A stretch of 64,000 nucleotides of DNA from Rutstroemia sp. NJR-2017a BVV2 (GCA_002946415.1 NJPS01000013.1:186001-250000), one strand, 5' to 3'. Shown: positions 46,479-59,094, numbered from the stretch's first letter. A program made the numbers and translations. Notes: generated from the sequence alone by a model not told the origin.

Positions 46479-46694
46479 CTCCTGCATAATGTTGGCGAAC
46501 ATCACGTCAGCCAGCAAGCTTGATATTTCATGAACATTCTACTTTCTCTCCTTGTATCCTTGTCTTTGGACCAAGAGCGCATCCTCTCAATGCGATACTT
46601 ATCTGAACGAACATCTCTTTCTAGCAACATAAGACGGATAAGTGGTCGAAAGGATTACAATAATTTTTAAATAGACACTACCTGAAAATAAGTC

Positions 46695-48763
46695 ATGAAC
46701 CAAGTTGATGCTGAGAAAGGGGTTCTGAATGGGCCTATATCCCAGTATGTACCAATGAACTCTACATCTCACCACGAATTCTAATATCAGGAAGACAGGC
46801 CAACAGTTCAGAAATCCCCATACAATTTGAAAGACGGAATGCCACCGAGGAAGAAATTCTGAATTGCCGCCATGTCCCAGACCAACTTCATGCAGCAGTA
46901 TGGATTGCACTGTTAGTTGGCGCCGCCGAAAGATTCGCCTTCTACTGCATTACCGCACCCTGGCGTGAGTTATGGTCTACGAGTCGTCTGAAGCAGGAGG
47001 CGTGTAGCTGATCCTTTGCAGAAAACTATTTGCAGAATAATCGTGACGACAATGCAAATCCAGGTGCTCTTGGTCTTGGTCAGGTCACTGCAACCAACGT
47101 TTATAATGGTTACTATCTATTCGCTGCTTTGGCCTCGACGCCAATTGGGGTTCTGTCTGATGCGAAGTTGGGACGTTTCAGAACTCTGACTATGTCCTTG
47201 ATGTGGGACCAGATTCTTCGAAGATTCTCCGCACGAGTTGCTTAACTGACTTGATCCAGGATTTACATATTTGGAAGCTTCGCGATGCTTTTCACCTCGT
47301 TGCCTCCAGCGCTTGACCATGGAGCTGGAGTTACTGGTATCACGATCGCCATGATATTCATCGGCATCGGTGTAGGAGGGATCAAGGCAACTGTAAATGC
47401 GTTTATCGGTGAGTTTGGGAAGGTTGGAAGATTCAAAATGGTATCATCTTGGCCCCGTTCTCTGACTCCTCCACTAGGTGATCAGTACGAAAACACCAGC
47501 TTTCAAGTTATGATGACTGGAAAAGGGGAAAAGGTGGTTGTAGACCGAACTTTAACGATGCAATATATCTACAACATTTTTTATTGGTATCTCACCACCA
47601 CCGAGCTCTCACTCCAGACCTATCAAACTGACCTACAACAGGGAGACAAATGTTGCTGCTCTAGCCGTGATTCCGACTACATTTCTTGAACGGTATGTCG
47701 GTTTCTGGATGAGTTATTTGTTAGGACCAATCGCACTGTGCATTGCAATCGGACTCCTCTTCTTTTATCGCAATTCATTTGGTAGGCGGCACCGACTATG
47801 TCTTACGTACTGCGCTTGAACTGACCCCAAATCTCCATAGTAAAACATCCAGTAGCTGGGAATATCTTGCCCAAAGCAGTTAAAGCTCTATCATGCGCAG
47901 TCAAAAACAAGTTCAAGCTCGAAGCTGCCGATCCAGCATATCAACTTGAGCATTTTAACAAGACTGTTAGCTGGAGTTCTGAGTTCATCGTAGAGCTCCG
48001 CAGTGGACTCATGGCATGCCAAGTTCTGTGAGTCGATCCTATCACTTGAAAATGTATCTATGGTTGACTAATGCCTAAATCAAGAACGGTATTTGGTGTT
48101 TTCTACTTGTGCTTCAACCAACTCAGTAATAACTTGGTGTCACAAGCCGGACAGATGGATCTCCATGGGATCCCTAACGATCTGATCAGAACATTCAACG
48201 GCATCGCATGTGTGATATGCGGACCGATCATACAAAAGGGACTTTATCCTCTTCTGGGGAAATATCATATATCATTCGGGCCCATCGCTCGCATCACAGC
48301 CGCCTTCATAATCATGAGTGTTGCAATGGCCTACGCAACCGTAATCCAGAAACTGATATACTCAAGCGGGCCATGCTACGAGTATCCTCTAGAGTGCGCA
48401 GCGTCGAAAGATGGCATGATCCACAACTCCGTAAACGTGTGGATTCAGGTCCCTCTCTACTTCATCCTCGCAGTGGCAGAGATTCTGGGCTTCGTCTCTG
48501 CGCTGGAGTATTCGTATTCAAAAGCGCCGAAAGAAATGAAAGCTATCATACAAGCTTTCACTCAATTGATGTCTGGATTGGGCGCCGCGCTGGGAATAGC
48601 GATATCCCCAGCGGCAAAGAATCCGCAGTTGGTCTGGATGTATACAACTCTGGCTAGTGTAATGGCTGCCACGGCCGTGATCTTCTGGTTATGTTTTAGG
48701 AAGTATGATGAGTTGGACGCGGAAATAGATAAGCAGAATATGGAGCAACGGACAGAGGAGTGA
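46695..48763 (+). CDS. PTR2: POT/PTR2-family proton-coupled oligopeptide transporter
   Basis: Eight exons: 46695..46744, 46807..46964, 47022..47202, 47260..47408, 47478..47586, 47642..47781, 47841..48027, 48085..48763; 550 residues with every phase consistent. The first intron uses a less usual acceptor (CCAACAG) because the nearer one breaks the frame, so the N-terminus is the weakest part. POT signatures are AERFAFYCITAPWQNYLQ in helix 1, GALGLGQVTA, GVLSDAKLGRFRT, and IFIGIGVGGIKATVNAFIGD. The second PTR signature (usually FYxxINxGSL) is altered to FYWETNVAAL. It should import di- and tripeptides or peptide-like metabolites with protons at the plasma membrane. The ATP-grasp gene follows 510 bp downstream on the same strand. 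Confidence 0.9.
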
Positions 48764-49273
48764 CGAGAATGTAGTTAGACATAGTGTAAGAAATAATCAA
48801 TCAACAGATTTCATGGTAGATTTCAAGATCCGATTCGTGTTTCTTGGATATTATGCGATTCTAAAGTTTGAACTATGAGCTGTGACTGCCGAGGACACGA
48901 ACTCGTCGATGTGCGGCATCAAAAATGCAACCCTCCTAAGACATAAAACACCGAAAGCCGAGAAGCCGTACTGTCCATAGCCCGCGTCTACTGCGGTTAT
49001 GTGACTCACACCGGATCAAAACACCCAAGGCAGGGGTTTAATTTCTCTTAATCGTGTGGATGATGGTAATCTGCATATACAGTGGCAAGAATGCTTGCAT
49101 ATTGCAAGCCCCAGGACGGGAATATATAAGCTGGTCAACTTCCAACTCATATCAGCATCACATCTTCCAACTCATATCAGCATCACATCTTGTGATCAAG
49201 TCTAATCCACCAGCCTGCCATCGACCATATTATCTTTCTAAAGTTCACACGACCGACACCGTGCATCTCAAAC
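48764..49273 (+). promoter_or_regulatory. Promoter and leader of the ATP-grasp gene
   Basis: TATATAAG at 49123-49130 is a good TATA box 144 bp before the start codon. Just downstream is a perfect 25-bp tandem duplication (listed separately), likely within the 5' leader. The first part of the interval is the 3' side of the transporter gene. Confidence 0.6.
49142..49191. repeat. Perfect 25-bp tandem duplication in the 5' leader
   Basis: The unit starts CCAACTCATATCAGCATCAC and occurs at 49142-49166 and 49167-49191 with no differences. It lies 12 bp after the TATA box and 83 bp before the ATG of the ATP-grasp gene. Confidence 0.95.
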
Positions 49274-51369
49274 ATGAGTGAATCGAACTGTAAAACGTGT
49301 AGCCTCTTGGCAACCCTCAACGGCCAGACAGGTAGGAACCGAGCAAGACTGAAATCGCAACGATGCCTTTTTGAGCTGACAATTCTTTAGAATGCTTCCA
49401 ACTTCAATGGTCCTTAAATACTCACCTGTTACCAAATGGAGGCACAATTGACCTGTTGTTCAAACGAGCACCCAATCCGCCGCCGGCTCACGAAATACCT
49501 TCTCCCATCGGAGGCGAGAGCATCAATCTATTCAAGTATCTTCCTGATCAAGGCAGCCATGGATTTGGACGGGTAGCCGCCGAGAAAGCCCCAGAGGTAT
49601 TCGCATTTATTACACAAGCTTTGCAGACCCTCGTCAAGGCAAGCAGTGATGCCTGTTCAGCATTTAAACTGCTTGTTCCTACAGTCGATGGCTACATCAG
49701 TCGCAGCGACGCAGTCGTAATGCGGATGAAGGGCTCCATTCTAGTCGACGAAGCCAGGAGCTTTACTTCGCCCCTTCAGCAAGTCCAAGCAGTCCCGAAG
49801 GACCTGCAATGCGTGGATATTTTCGATTTATGCTCCAGCGCCATAGGAGGTGTTCGTGTCCGAGCCAGCAATCCCAAAGATGCCCAACTACAGCTGCAAC
49901 AACTGGAGGCCGAATTCATCAACAGACTCTCGTTCGACTGGATTTCATCGATTCCACTATCGGTCAAGCGTCTAGCGTTCGTCCAGGGCAGGGCTGATGC
50001 TGAAAGTAGCATTGAGATGTGGGAAGCAGCGAGGGTTTTGGGCATCACACTGGTCATCTTTGACGCTGAGGGGCATTGGTTGCAGGATCCGAAGTGGTCC
50101 GATTATCGTGAAGCATTTGTGCCCACGGACATTACGCCTGACGAAAAACTGCCTGAACGTTTAATCAGTGCGATTCGCAACTATGGAAAGCCTTTCCATG
50201 GTATTATGACTGTCAGTGACAGCCGGCTTGCCGCTGTCGCCCGAGCCGCGGAAAAATTGGGCCTTACTACTAATCCCGCAGAAGCGTATGATATTGCGGG
50301 GGACAAATTTCTAACCCGCAAGCTGGAGCCTAGTATTTCCGAAAGCTTTGAGTGTACCAGCGTTGAGCAAGTCCACGAACGAATTGCAAATGCTGAGACC
50401 CAGCCGCTGAGATTTCCACTACTGGTAAAGCCTTGCACAGGCTGGGGCAGCGAGTGTGTCAGCCGCGTGGAAAATGAAGCCATGCTTATAGAAGCAGTCG
50501 AAAAAGCATGCAGTCGCCACCAAGGCTCTGTGTTTAAATCTATCGGCTGCGTTGTCGAGCCGTATATTTCGGGACCAGAGTTCGACGCCAACTTTGTACT
50601 CCTCCATGGTGAAATCGTGTTCTGTGAGATCGCGGACGACTATCCCAGTCGAGGAGACAGTGGCTCGACGGACTCTGCAGCGAATTGTGACTTTCTGGAG
50701 ACACAGGTTGTCAGTGCCACACAGTTGCCTGCAAAGGAGCAGGCAATAGTCCGAGAGGAGATACACGCCAGTATCCTCAGACAAGGCTTCAAATCTGGCG
50801 TCTTCCACTGCGAGGGCCGAGTGCGCGACTCCGCAGTTGAGTTCCGAACTAATCCATCAACGGGACATATGGAACTCGTGCCAGTAGGTACAAGGAGTCT
50901 ACAAAGACCATCAGCATATCTCATTGAGAACAATGCCCGAACTCCTGGTTATATGGTCTCCAGTCTAGCCCGCTTGACTTACGGCATTGATTACTTCGCG
51001 ATCCAGATGTTGCGCGCTTTGGGTCCTGAAGAGATCGCCAGATTCAAAGCTATGGCCACGCCATTCAGGAACGGTGGTCAATATTACAGCATGGTTCAAT
51101 ATATATCACCAGAACGTAGTGGAGTGTTGCTCACGGAGGATCCGGGGAAGGAGATGGTGGAACGATCCCCAGAATTGATGAATAGAGATAACGTTGCAGT
51201 TTCCTGGTCACCCATGCGCAAAGGAGACAAGATTAATGGTCCAGAAACGAATGAGGTGGCATGGATTAGTCGCTACATAGTGACAAGCCGGGAATCGTTG
51301 AGCCACTTGCTTGACCTTGGAGCTGAGATTGTAAGAGAATTCAAATATGAGCTGGGCCCATTTATATGA
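49274..51369 (+). CDS. ATP-grasp ligase-like protein
   Basis: Two exons, 49274..49331 and 49391..51369; 678 residues. The first exon (19 codons and one base) gives MSESNCKTCSLLATLNGQT and joins in phase to ECFQLQWSLN. After an N-terminal region of ~230 residues the protein shows an ATP-grasp domain: a pre-grasp segment (SRLAAVARAAEKLGLTTNP), the ATP-binding lysine strand FPLLVKPCTGWGSE (K near 366), VEPYISGPEFDANFV, and a metal-binding E-N-N-A-R (E532, N534, R536). Such enzymes activate a carboxylate as an acyl phosphate and ligate it to an amine or other nucleophile; in fungi some make peptide-like metabolites. No extra thioesterase or NRPS domain is seen. Substrate unknown; cytosolic by absence of signals. 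The adjacent peptide transporter suggests a peptide-like product or substrate. Confidence 0.85.
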
Positions 51370-52003
51370 GATCGATGCAATACAATTAGACTTGATAGAA
51401 CGATAGATTTCTTTTTTACATTAGCGTGGTGTTCAATGCGAATAATCTATGGCCACAGGCTTGACTTTGAGAGACTTCGAACCTGTTGAAACTTGTTTTT
51501 GAAAGCACCCGCCTGGTTTACTTGTCCGCGCTCTATACAATTTGTTTCTCCCTACTTCTCATTACGAGAGGATCAGCCGCGTTAAAAAAAACTCTTAAGC
51601 GCACAACCAGGATTAAGAACCTGCTGGAAAGCTCATCGTATCTTTTGCAATCCTCATAGCAAGTGCAGTCTCATCCCACAACCATGGCATAACGAGTTTA
51701 GAACAACAAAAGTTGAAGATGTAGGCGGACGACACCAAGCTCAAATTAGCATGTCCAGATAAGTTGGACCGTGATGCCCTAAGGTCAGATATCTTTGGAG
51801 GGACCCTCTATCCTGAGGCAGTCTTCAAGCTGACTAACAACCTGCAACATTGCTTCGGGCATTCCGTAGATCTGTAGGCTTTAAGGGTGTAGCCATATTA
51901 TCGACTGACAGGATGACAGCGAAGTGTCGAGGGGAGCTGCTCATTGCGAATGAGAATTGTTGCACATGCCAACATGTCGTGGGCATCCTATCATGTAGGG
52001 TTC
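51370..52003. other. Convergent intergenic gap
   Basis: Lies between the 3' ends of the ATP-grasp gene and the minus-strand kinase gene. No gene is seen; presumably two 3' UTRs. Confidence 0.4.
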
Positions 52004-53414
52004 TCATTTATTTGGCTTCCCCAGACCTTTCAGTCGAAGGTAAACATCGCAACCCCACCCGTACAAGCTTTGTACAGCAATACCACCACCGAAATATTCA
52101 GCATATGCTCTCCCCAAGGGTAAACCATATCCCAATCCTGCGATCGAGCTGCTTTCACCTCCCGCACCAGACAACGCATTCAGCGCATCCATATTTCCGT
52201 TGCCTAAACTCTGCCCTGGCAACTCATCTTCATCCGAGAACGTCGTGAATGAATATGACCAAATGTTTGGTAGCACATCAGGACTTATACCACCACCACG
52301 ATCACGAATTCGGATCGTCACACCAGGAGCGGGGTCTTCGAACGGCTTTATTGGAGGGTTCTTGTCTAGAATCATATCTTGGTTTGCACTTCCACCTTTA
52401 TTCATTGTTCCAATTGTGGATGTCTCTGGCTCGGCAGCAATCGTTATGATGACAGGTTCCTGAGTCCTTCCAGATTCAACAGTCGCACGAAATGCATTTT
52501 TGAGCAATTCTGTAATTATATATTCCAAGTGCACTGGCACAAATGCAAAAGTGGTGTTTGGCTCCCCATCAATGATCCAGCTTGGCCTTACGCCATATTT
52601 CAATTCGCAGATTTCTGAGACAAAATTTCCACACGAATTGATGATTGACGCGGGGTTAAGAGCTGTATCTATGACACCAATATAAGATGCGGAATTTGCA
52701 GAATCTGCCACTTCATGGTCTGCCTTATGTGGTTGTGAGGAGAGATGTAAAGCAATGTGCTGCTCGGCGATCAATCGAGTGCCAATTCGAGCCCGCAGAT
52801 GTTCATCCAAAAATCGCGTTACTTCCAGCGGATTTATATACTTCCTGCATTCGAGAAAGCCTTTCGCGAGTGTCGGAATAGTATGGGCATGTGTTTCGAC
52901 AAGGTCTGCCAGCACCTCTGTGAATCGTATTTCGTCCTCGAGACTTGAGATAGTCTTATAGGGTAGTAGTGTGGAGAGGGAATGGAGGTAATTGTTATAT
53001 ATCTTTGAAATATTGGGGTTTGAGACGACGATGAAAGGTAGATTTCGCAGAGCTTGTATTCGATGTGCGAGTCGAATTGGGAGCAAGTCTAGGGTGAAGT
53101 TTGCGGATGAAAAGAGGGCTTCTTTCGATAATGGAGGTCGACCATGTCTGCACCCTGAATTAGTCTCGATTGACAAGGACAACTCATGGCACACACTTTA
53201 CGAGGTCTGCCAAACTCAACTTATGCAAAGGCTTACTTGCGAGCCTTGCCAGGTCATCGTCGGCGATGGTTGTTGAGCTCGGCGGATGTGACCATTTATG
53301 AGCTGATGGAGAAGGGTAATGTGCGAAACTGGCAGGTTTACGAAACGACCTAGGTTTATTCGCCAGAATGGTATCACTTCGACAAGCTGTCAGTCGCCGA
53401 AGGTTATGATTCAT
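52004..53414 (-). CDS. Mitochondrial pyruvate/branched-chain keto acid dehydrogenase kinase
   Basis: Two minus-strand exons, 53414..53197 and 53147..52004; 453 residues. The donor GTGTGT was preferred over a nearby GTAAAG because it restores DLVKHGRPPLSKEALFSSAN, a family hallmark. The N-terminus is rich in Arg, Ser and Ala, suiting mitochondrial import. An alpha-helical N-terminal domain is followed by a GHKL ATPase domain with N-box ELLKNAFRAT, G1 box RDRGGGI and G2 box GLGYGLPLGRAYAEYFGG. The enzyme phosphorylates and inactivates the E1alpha subunit of pyruvate or branched-chain 2-oxoacid dehydrogenase. Which of the two cannot be settled from sequence alone. It has a longer, acidic lid region (SDEDELPGQ...) than the animal enzymes. 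Confidence 0.95.
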
Positions 53415-54605
53415 GATAGCAACGAAATCAATGAGGGTAACTAAGCAAGACGAACAATACGTACAAAAGTGCTACAGGATTGCAGCATAGGCCTTCGGGT
53501 AATAAGTACCCGTAGCTCCGGTTCGGTTACGGTAACCTTATTTCTAGTTTACACTAGCTCCCCACCTTGCTTCAACAGTATCTTTCTGCTCAGAGTTCAA
53601 TATATTCTCGGAGAATCGTTCGTGGAGCATTGTATACTTTAACATGGAAGCAAAGCTTGTTTTCGAATCAAAACATCATTCATGTGAGTATACTTGTTAG
53701 TCGACAGTGGCTGAATAGGAAGAATCTTTGCAATGGTGATCAGATTCTCATCTACTTGGTCCCAATTACCTCGGACTTTAGAGAAAGAACGACGCCCTGG
53801 AGCTCAGTCTCATAGCTGCTGGCGACTAATAATAATTTTCACCAATTACTGTCACAGCCATCAGCCAGAATCACCTCTATCATGGATCTTAACGCGCCAC
53901 AAGGCTAGGAAAGCTGATTTAAATTGCATATGCATAGCCCCTATTCAATATTATTCGCGATAAAGGCCGACGAAACGGCAACAGACGCCACGACATCCTT
54001 CGTTACCGTGGTGTTTAAGGCTTGCAAACCCGCAGGAAAGCACAAATGACAATGCACAGCGATATGGTCAACGACCTGCTGTTCAGCACTTTTTGATATG
54101 ACAGAATCGATGAAGGAAAGATTAAATGCGCACCAGGTATGCAAGCAAATAATAACCTAGTCACGATATTGACGACTACAATGGTGTTCTGGTGGCTTTG
54201 GGGGGGCTGTTAGGAGTTGCTGCTTCAGGTTGTGCGTGTTAGCCCCCCAATATATTCTTAAACGGGATTCTCTCATACATAAGTTTATAGCCTCATGCTG
54301 TGCCGCAGCCACTTCTCGAGGCGTGGAATCCATGGCCAATCCTTGGACTCTTACATGGCACACCTCAGAACCTGTGAGGGCTAGTCTGCCTCAAACTCGA
54401 AAGGATTTCACTTCTTCGCTCAAGGCAATGTTTTCTCCATGATCCAGCCTTGCGCGGCGCACCCGGTTAAAATCCAACAGAGTATTTAATGCTGCAGAGC
54501 GCGGATTTGTCACTTCTTAATGCCGTTCACCACCTAGCAGTCCGTACTACCACATAGTATCCTGAGCATCAACTTTTCATCGGACAAATATATTTTGCAG
54601 CCAAT
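53415..54605. promoter_or_regulatory. Divergent intergenic region between kinase and NLR genes
   Basis: 1.2 kb with no supported gene. Short frames at 53941-54144 and 54157-54363 (minus strand) are uncharacterised and have no splice-supported extension. AT-rich sequence with ATATATT immediately before 54606 is the likely NLR leader. Confidence 0.4.
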
Positions 54606-57600
54606 ATGGAAGAAACTATAACACTTCCTCCTGAGGACTACACCGTTGGCTGGATTTGCGCCATCGAACTGGAGCTCAAGGTCGCCAGGGCCATGTTAGA
54701 TAAAATTCATGCAGCCATCACTGAACAGGACCCGCATGATGATAACATATACACACTAGGCAGTGTTGGACAGCACACTGTTGTCATTGCTTGTCTGCCA
54801 GAATACGGAATTGCGACTGCAGCTACTGCAGCGAAAGATCTAATGCGCACCTTTCGAAATATCAGATTTGGTCTGATGGTTGGCATTGGCAAAGGCATTC
54901 CTAGTGCCAAACATGATATTCGTCTTGGAGATATCGTTGTCTCTATGCCCAACGAGACCGGTGGAGGAGTCATTCAGTACGACATTGGTAGGAAAGAAAA
55001 AGATGGGTTTCATCGAAAGGGCACATTAAACAAGCCTCCAAAGCTGTTAAGGACAGCTGTGATTAATATAAATACCTCAGCGACACTATCGAAAGATATT
55101 GCTGGATTGATTACACAGGCGTGGGAACGAATCAGGGCCGATCTCGAAGACGACGAGAATGAATGGGTTTATCCCGGCGCGAATATGGATATATTATTCA
55201 AGCCCACTTTCGAACACATTGATGGCAATTCTACATGCGTTGAATGCGCGGAGCAGGGATCTGAGTTGCAGTGGTGTCCTCGCAAGAACACTTATCCGAA
55301 GATCCATCGAGGTAACATCGCTTCCGGAAACACGGTCATGAAAAATGCTGTAGAGCGAGATATCCTGGCGAAGGCTGAGAATGTGATATGTTTTGATATG
55401 GAAGCAGTGGGCTTGATGGATTCCTTCCCCTGCTTGGTGATTGGGGGTATCAGCGACTATGCCGACTCGCATAAGAACTGGGAATGGCAACCTTACGCTG
55501 CTGCAGTAGCCGCTGCATATGCTAAACTGCTTCTCTCAGTGGTTCCTCCAGCGTCTGTAAGGGAGCTAGAGCCTATCTTAAGTAAGTCGAAAGCTTGATG
55601 TTGTTGCTGGATTCGAATTTGGTCTTATGTTCAATGAGGACGATGAGTTCATGATCTGTATCTTGTGCGCGATAGAAGTAGCATGTCGATGGAAGTAGCA
55701 TGCTTACATGCTTTCTCACAATCAAGATACCCTGTTCGGGTTTGATTGACGGCGTGTCCTTGATGTGCTCAACATTGATTACAATATGCTTTTCTTATAT
55801 CCCACCCTAAGTCCCTCCTACTAGGCTAATCGTCACGTTCAGAAAATAAACATTGGGTTGTTCCGAATACCAAGAAAGTGTCCCCCTTCTTCACTGGTCG
55901 AACAAAGATACTCTCAAGCCTTTGCGACGCCCTCTGCCCGACAACGAGCAAAGCAAGAGACAATGGTGGGACGTTTGTCATTCAAGGAATAGGTGGAGCG
56001 GGAAAAAGTCAAATTTGTGTGAAATTCGCACACGACAATCGGGAAAGGTGCGACACTCTACTAGTAAGGTCTATTGGCCAGCGCCTTTTGCTAACATAGT
56101 AGATTCTGGGGAATATTCTGGGTAGATGGCACGACCGAGGAAACTATCAAACGCAGTTTCGTTGACATTGGATCGTCATGGAAGAATCAAACTGCCACTC
56201 CGGAAACAGTAATGGGCTGGCTGGAAAACGAACAACAACATTGGCTCCTAATTTTGGATAATTGTGATGATATCAACATCGATTACGGTCCATACATTCT
56301 CTCCGGACATCGAGGAAGTATTGTTATGACAACACGCAATCCAAAATGTATTCGACTTGCAAAGACTGGCACCGGCCGCCACGAAGTCATAAATTCGATT
56401 GAAATGGAAGACGCTGTCACCCTTCTTCTTCGAGCTTGTGAAGAAGATGAAAAGTCATGGCCGAAGTTGACATCAACAGCGCAAAACATTGCTGAGCAGC
56501 TTCACTGTCACCCTTTAGCACTAACGCAGGCTGGTGCATATATCTCAAAGAAGCTTTGCTCGATCGATACATATCTACTGCTTTTCGAATCCGAGAAGAA
56601 AGAATTGTGCAAAAACCATATCGAGCAAGGAAAGTCGGAGTACGGTGGTGTTTATGCAACATTCGAGGTGTCCGCTACGGCAATGAGCAAGTCATCCGAC
56701 AGAGCGTGTCGCTACGCGTTAGAGCTGCTCAATATTCTTGCATACTTATATCGAGAAGAAGTAACAGAAGATATGTTTCTCCGAGTGTGGAATCAATCTT
56801 CGAATGGTTTCATACAGGGGGATGACGCGGATGACATACCAAAATTCTCTACATGGCACCTCGACCAACTACCAAAATTCATGACGGACAGACAGCTGGA
56901 ATTGAAACGACAACAAAATGGAAATATTCCAGACTCCCAACTCAGCTATCTACGCGAAGCGAGGACTACACTTCAATCTTTTTCGCTGGTACATGTTTCC
57001 GAAACTCACAGTATATCTATGCATCCATTAGCGCATGCATGGGCCAAAGATCGATTACAGAATCATTACCAGAGTCGAGCTTGGGTATCTGCGGCAACAA
57101 TTATTGCCATGTCTATCGAAAGCTTCGGGATGCAAAATCACTTCAAAAACATCATTATGCATATCCAATTCTGCTTTGGGAGTAAACACGCAGATGTTTT
57201 CTTGGCTAATCCAGAATTTCGGATATGCACTATGCTCTACCGTTTCTGGTGGGTTCCATATCGTTTATTCGACGAGTATAGTGTTCAAGAAATACTTGCA
57301 ATTTTACGAGGACGAGTAAACCTAGAATCAGAGATCAGAAAGCCATCGATGAATTGGAGTCACATTCAATGTCTCTCAGCACTCCAGGGAATTCGGTTGG
57401 ATATGAACCAAGAAGCAAGAGAGATCTTTGAAGATATAATCGAATTTTATCAAGTATCGCGACCAAATAAAGCTTATTTGGAGATTGTACGACAAAGTTT
57501 AGCACAACTCTATCAATTTTTAGGCAGTATTGAGAAAGCCAAGGAATTGCTGAAACGACGTGTACGAACATCACCGAGTGCATCGTATGAACAATACGAG

Positions 57601-59094
57601 CTTGCGATGATTTATTCCCGGATAGAACAATATCACAAAGCTAGGAACCTTCTTACGAAGGCTTTTAAAAATGAGAGCGATAATCCACATATTTTAAGAT
57701 TAGCTATTTTGGAGCAATTAGCAAAGCTTTATCAGAAGTTAGGAGATCCGAGAAAGGCTTTACTTGTCCAAAAAGATGTCATTCATCAAATGAAGAGAGT
57801 TTACCACGATAAACCCAAGGCATTATACTATTTTATAAGCGATCTAGCAATGACATACAACCAGCTTGGAGAAAATGAAAAAGCTACAAAGATCCTAGAA
57901 TTCGTTACATGGTCATTGCAGAAATTCCCTGAGGGTGGTTCTATATTTGATGACCGAGTGGAAGCTATGCACAACAGCCGGCTAGCAAATATGTATTCAT
58001 CGCTGAATCAGCTTGAAGAAGCTACTACAATCCTTCGGTCATTAGTGAGGAAGCTATCGAAGCGAGTAGAGTCGACCCATCCGGAGCTTCTGAAATATCA
58101 GAATGATCTTTTTTTACTCTACTTGAAACAAGGTCGGGCCCGCAAAGCTTCTTCAATCGTGAAGAATATAGTTTCGATTTGTGGAAAGAAAATGCAGGAG
58201 ATAAACCACAAGCGATTGATGTATGAAAGAATTCTAGCATTATTATATCATGATCTTGGGAAGTATAGGCAGGCCATTATGATAGCTAAACATGTTGTTC
58301 GTGTGAGAAGAGAAATCTCAGAGCCTGGAGATGAAGACCTACTTGAGGCGGAAGCTCTACTGTCTGCATTGATTGCCAAACAAGCTGAGGATACTGAGCG
58401 AACAATACACAAACGGCTATTGCCCGCTATCGATGTGGATTGTCAAAGTCAGACACTAACACAATGTCCCGAAACTGGTGGTTTGGAGAGAGGTGACGAA
58501 GACGAAGTCGATGCCCAGACTGGTGCGGATATGGATGACCCTACCATTGAAATACCCATCGCAGCAGAGCTAGTACCAGCGACAGACGAGACTAACTCAT
58601 TACCTCCCATTTCAGAGGCGATGGACGACGGAAACCGAGTTGAAACTTCAACAAGAGTACTGAGCGAGACATCCAACTCGGAGCCATGTGCCAGCTTAGA
58701 AGTCGATCTTTACGACGATGTCTCTGAGAACGAATCGTATGTTCTTTCGGAGGCCGAGCCTTATGAGATATCAGATGCAGAATCTTATGCCATATCAGCA
58801 GCAGAATCTTGTGACATATCTGACGGAGAATCATATATCATTTCAGAAGAATCATCACTGGAAATGTCAGACGACGATGACAACTCAGAAATACGAGAAA
58901 TATTTGCGCGTTGGCCAGTGCTTGACTTTGAAAATTATGTCGAGGAACCATACACCAACTCGAATGTACCCCCAGAAACTTGGCCAAAGGATGCAGATAC
59001 TGAGATGAGGAATACTGATTTACCTCGTCCAAAAGCTGGAAGAAGAAGAAGAATTCAGAAATGGTTGTCCCAAAAAGGTTGCAATCTTCAATAA
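54606..59094 (+). CDS. NLR-like STAND protein: PNP_UDP_1, NB-ARC, TPR, acidic octapeptide tail
   Basis: Three exons, 54606..55581, 55843..56047 and 56103..59094; 1390 residues. Residues 1-~325 are a nucleoside phosphorylase-like effector (YTVGWICAIELE, GLMVGIGKGIPS, CFDMEAVGLMDSFPCLVIGG, ISDYADSHKN). An NB-ARC ATPase follows: HWVVPNTKKVSPFFTGR, P-loop GIGGAGKSQ at 374-382, Walker B LLILDN near 442, sensor MTTRN and CHPLALTQAGAYI. From about 780 to 1100 lie roughly 42-residue TPR units (LAKLYQKLGDPRKALLVQ, LANMYSSLNQLEEATTIL, LALLYHDLGKYRQAIMI). Residues 1271-1318 are six octapeptides and the end is basic (RRRRIQKWL). Such proteins are intracellular sensors in fungal non-self recognition: ligand binding to the repeats triggers NB-ARC oligomerisation and effector activation. 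The ligand here is unknown. Confidence 0.93.
58732..58875 (+). repeat. Six tandem 24-bp units encoding octapeptides
   Basis: Units read ESYVLSEA, EPYEISDA, ESYAISAA, ESCDISDG, ESYIISEE and SSLEMSDD; consensus E-S/P-Y/C-x-I/L-S-x-x. They are more alike in protein than in DNA, so the repeat is not freshly expanded. Every unit places a hydrophobic pair before Ser followed by acidic residues. Confidence 0.85.
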
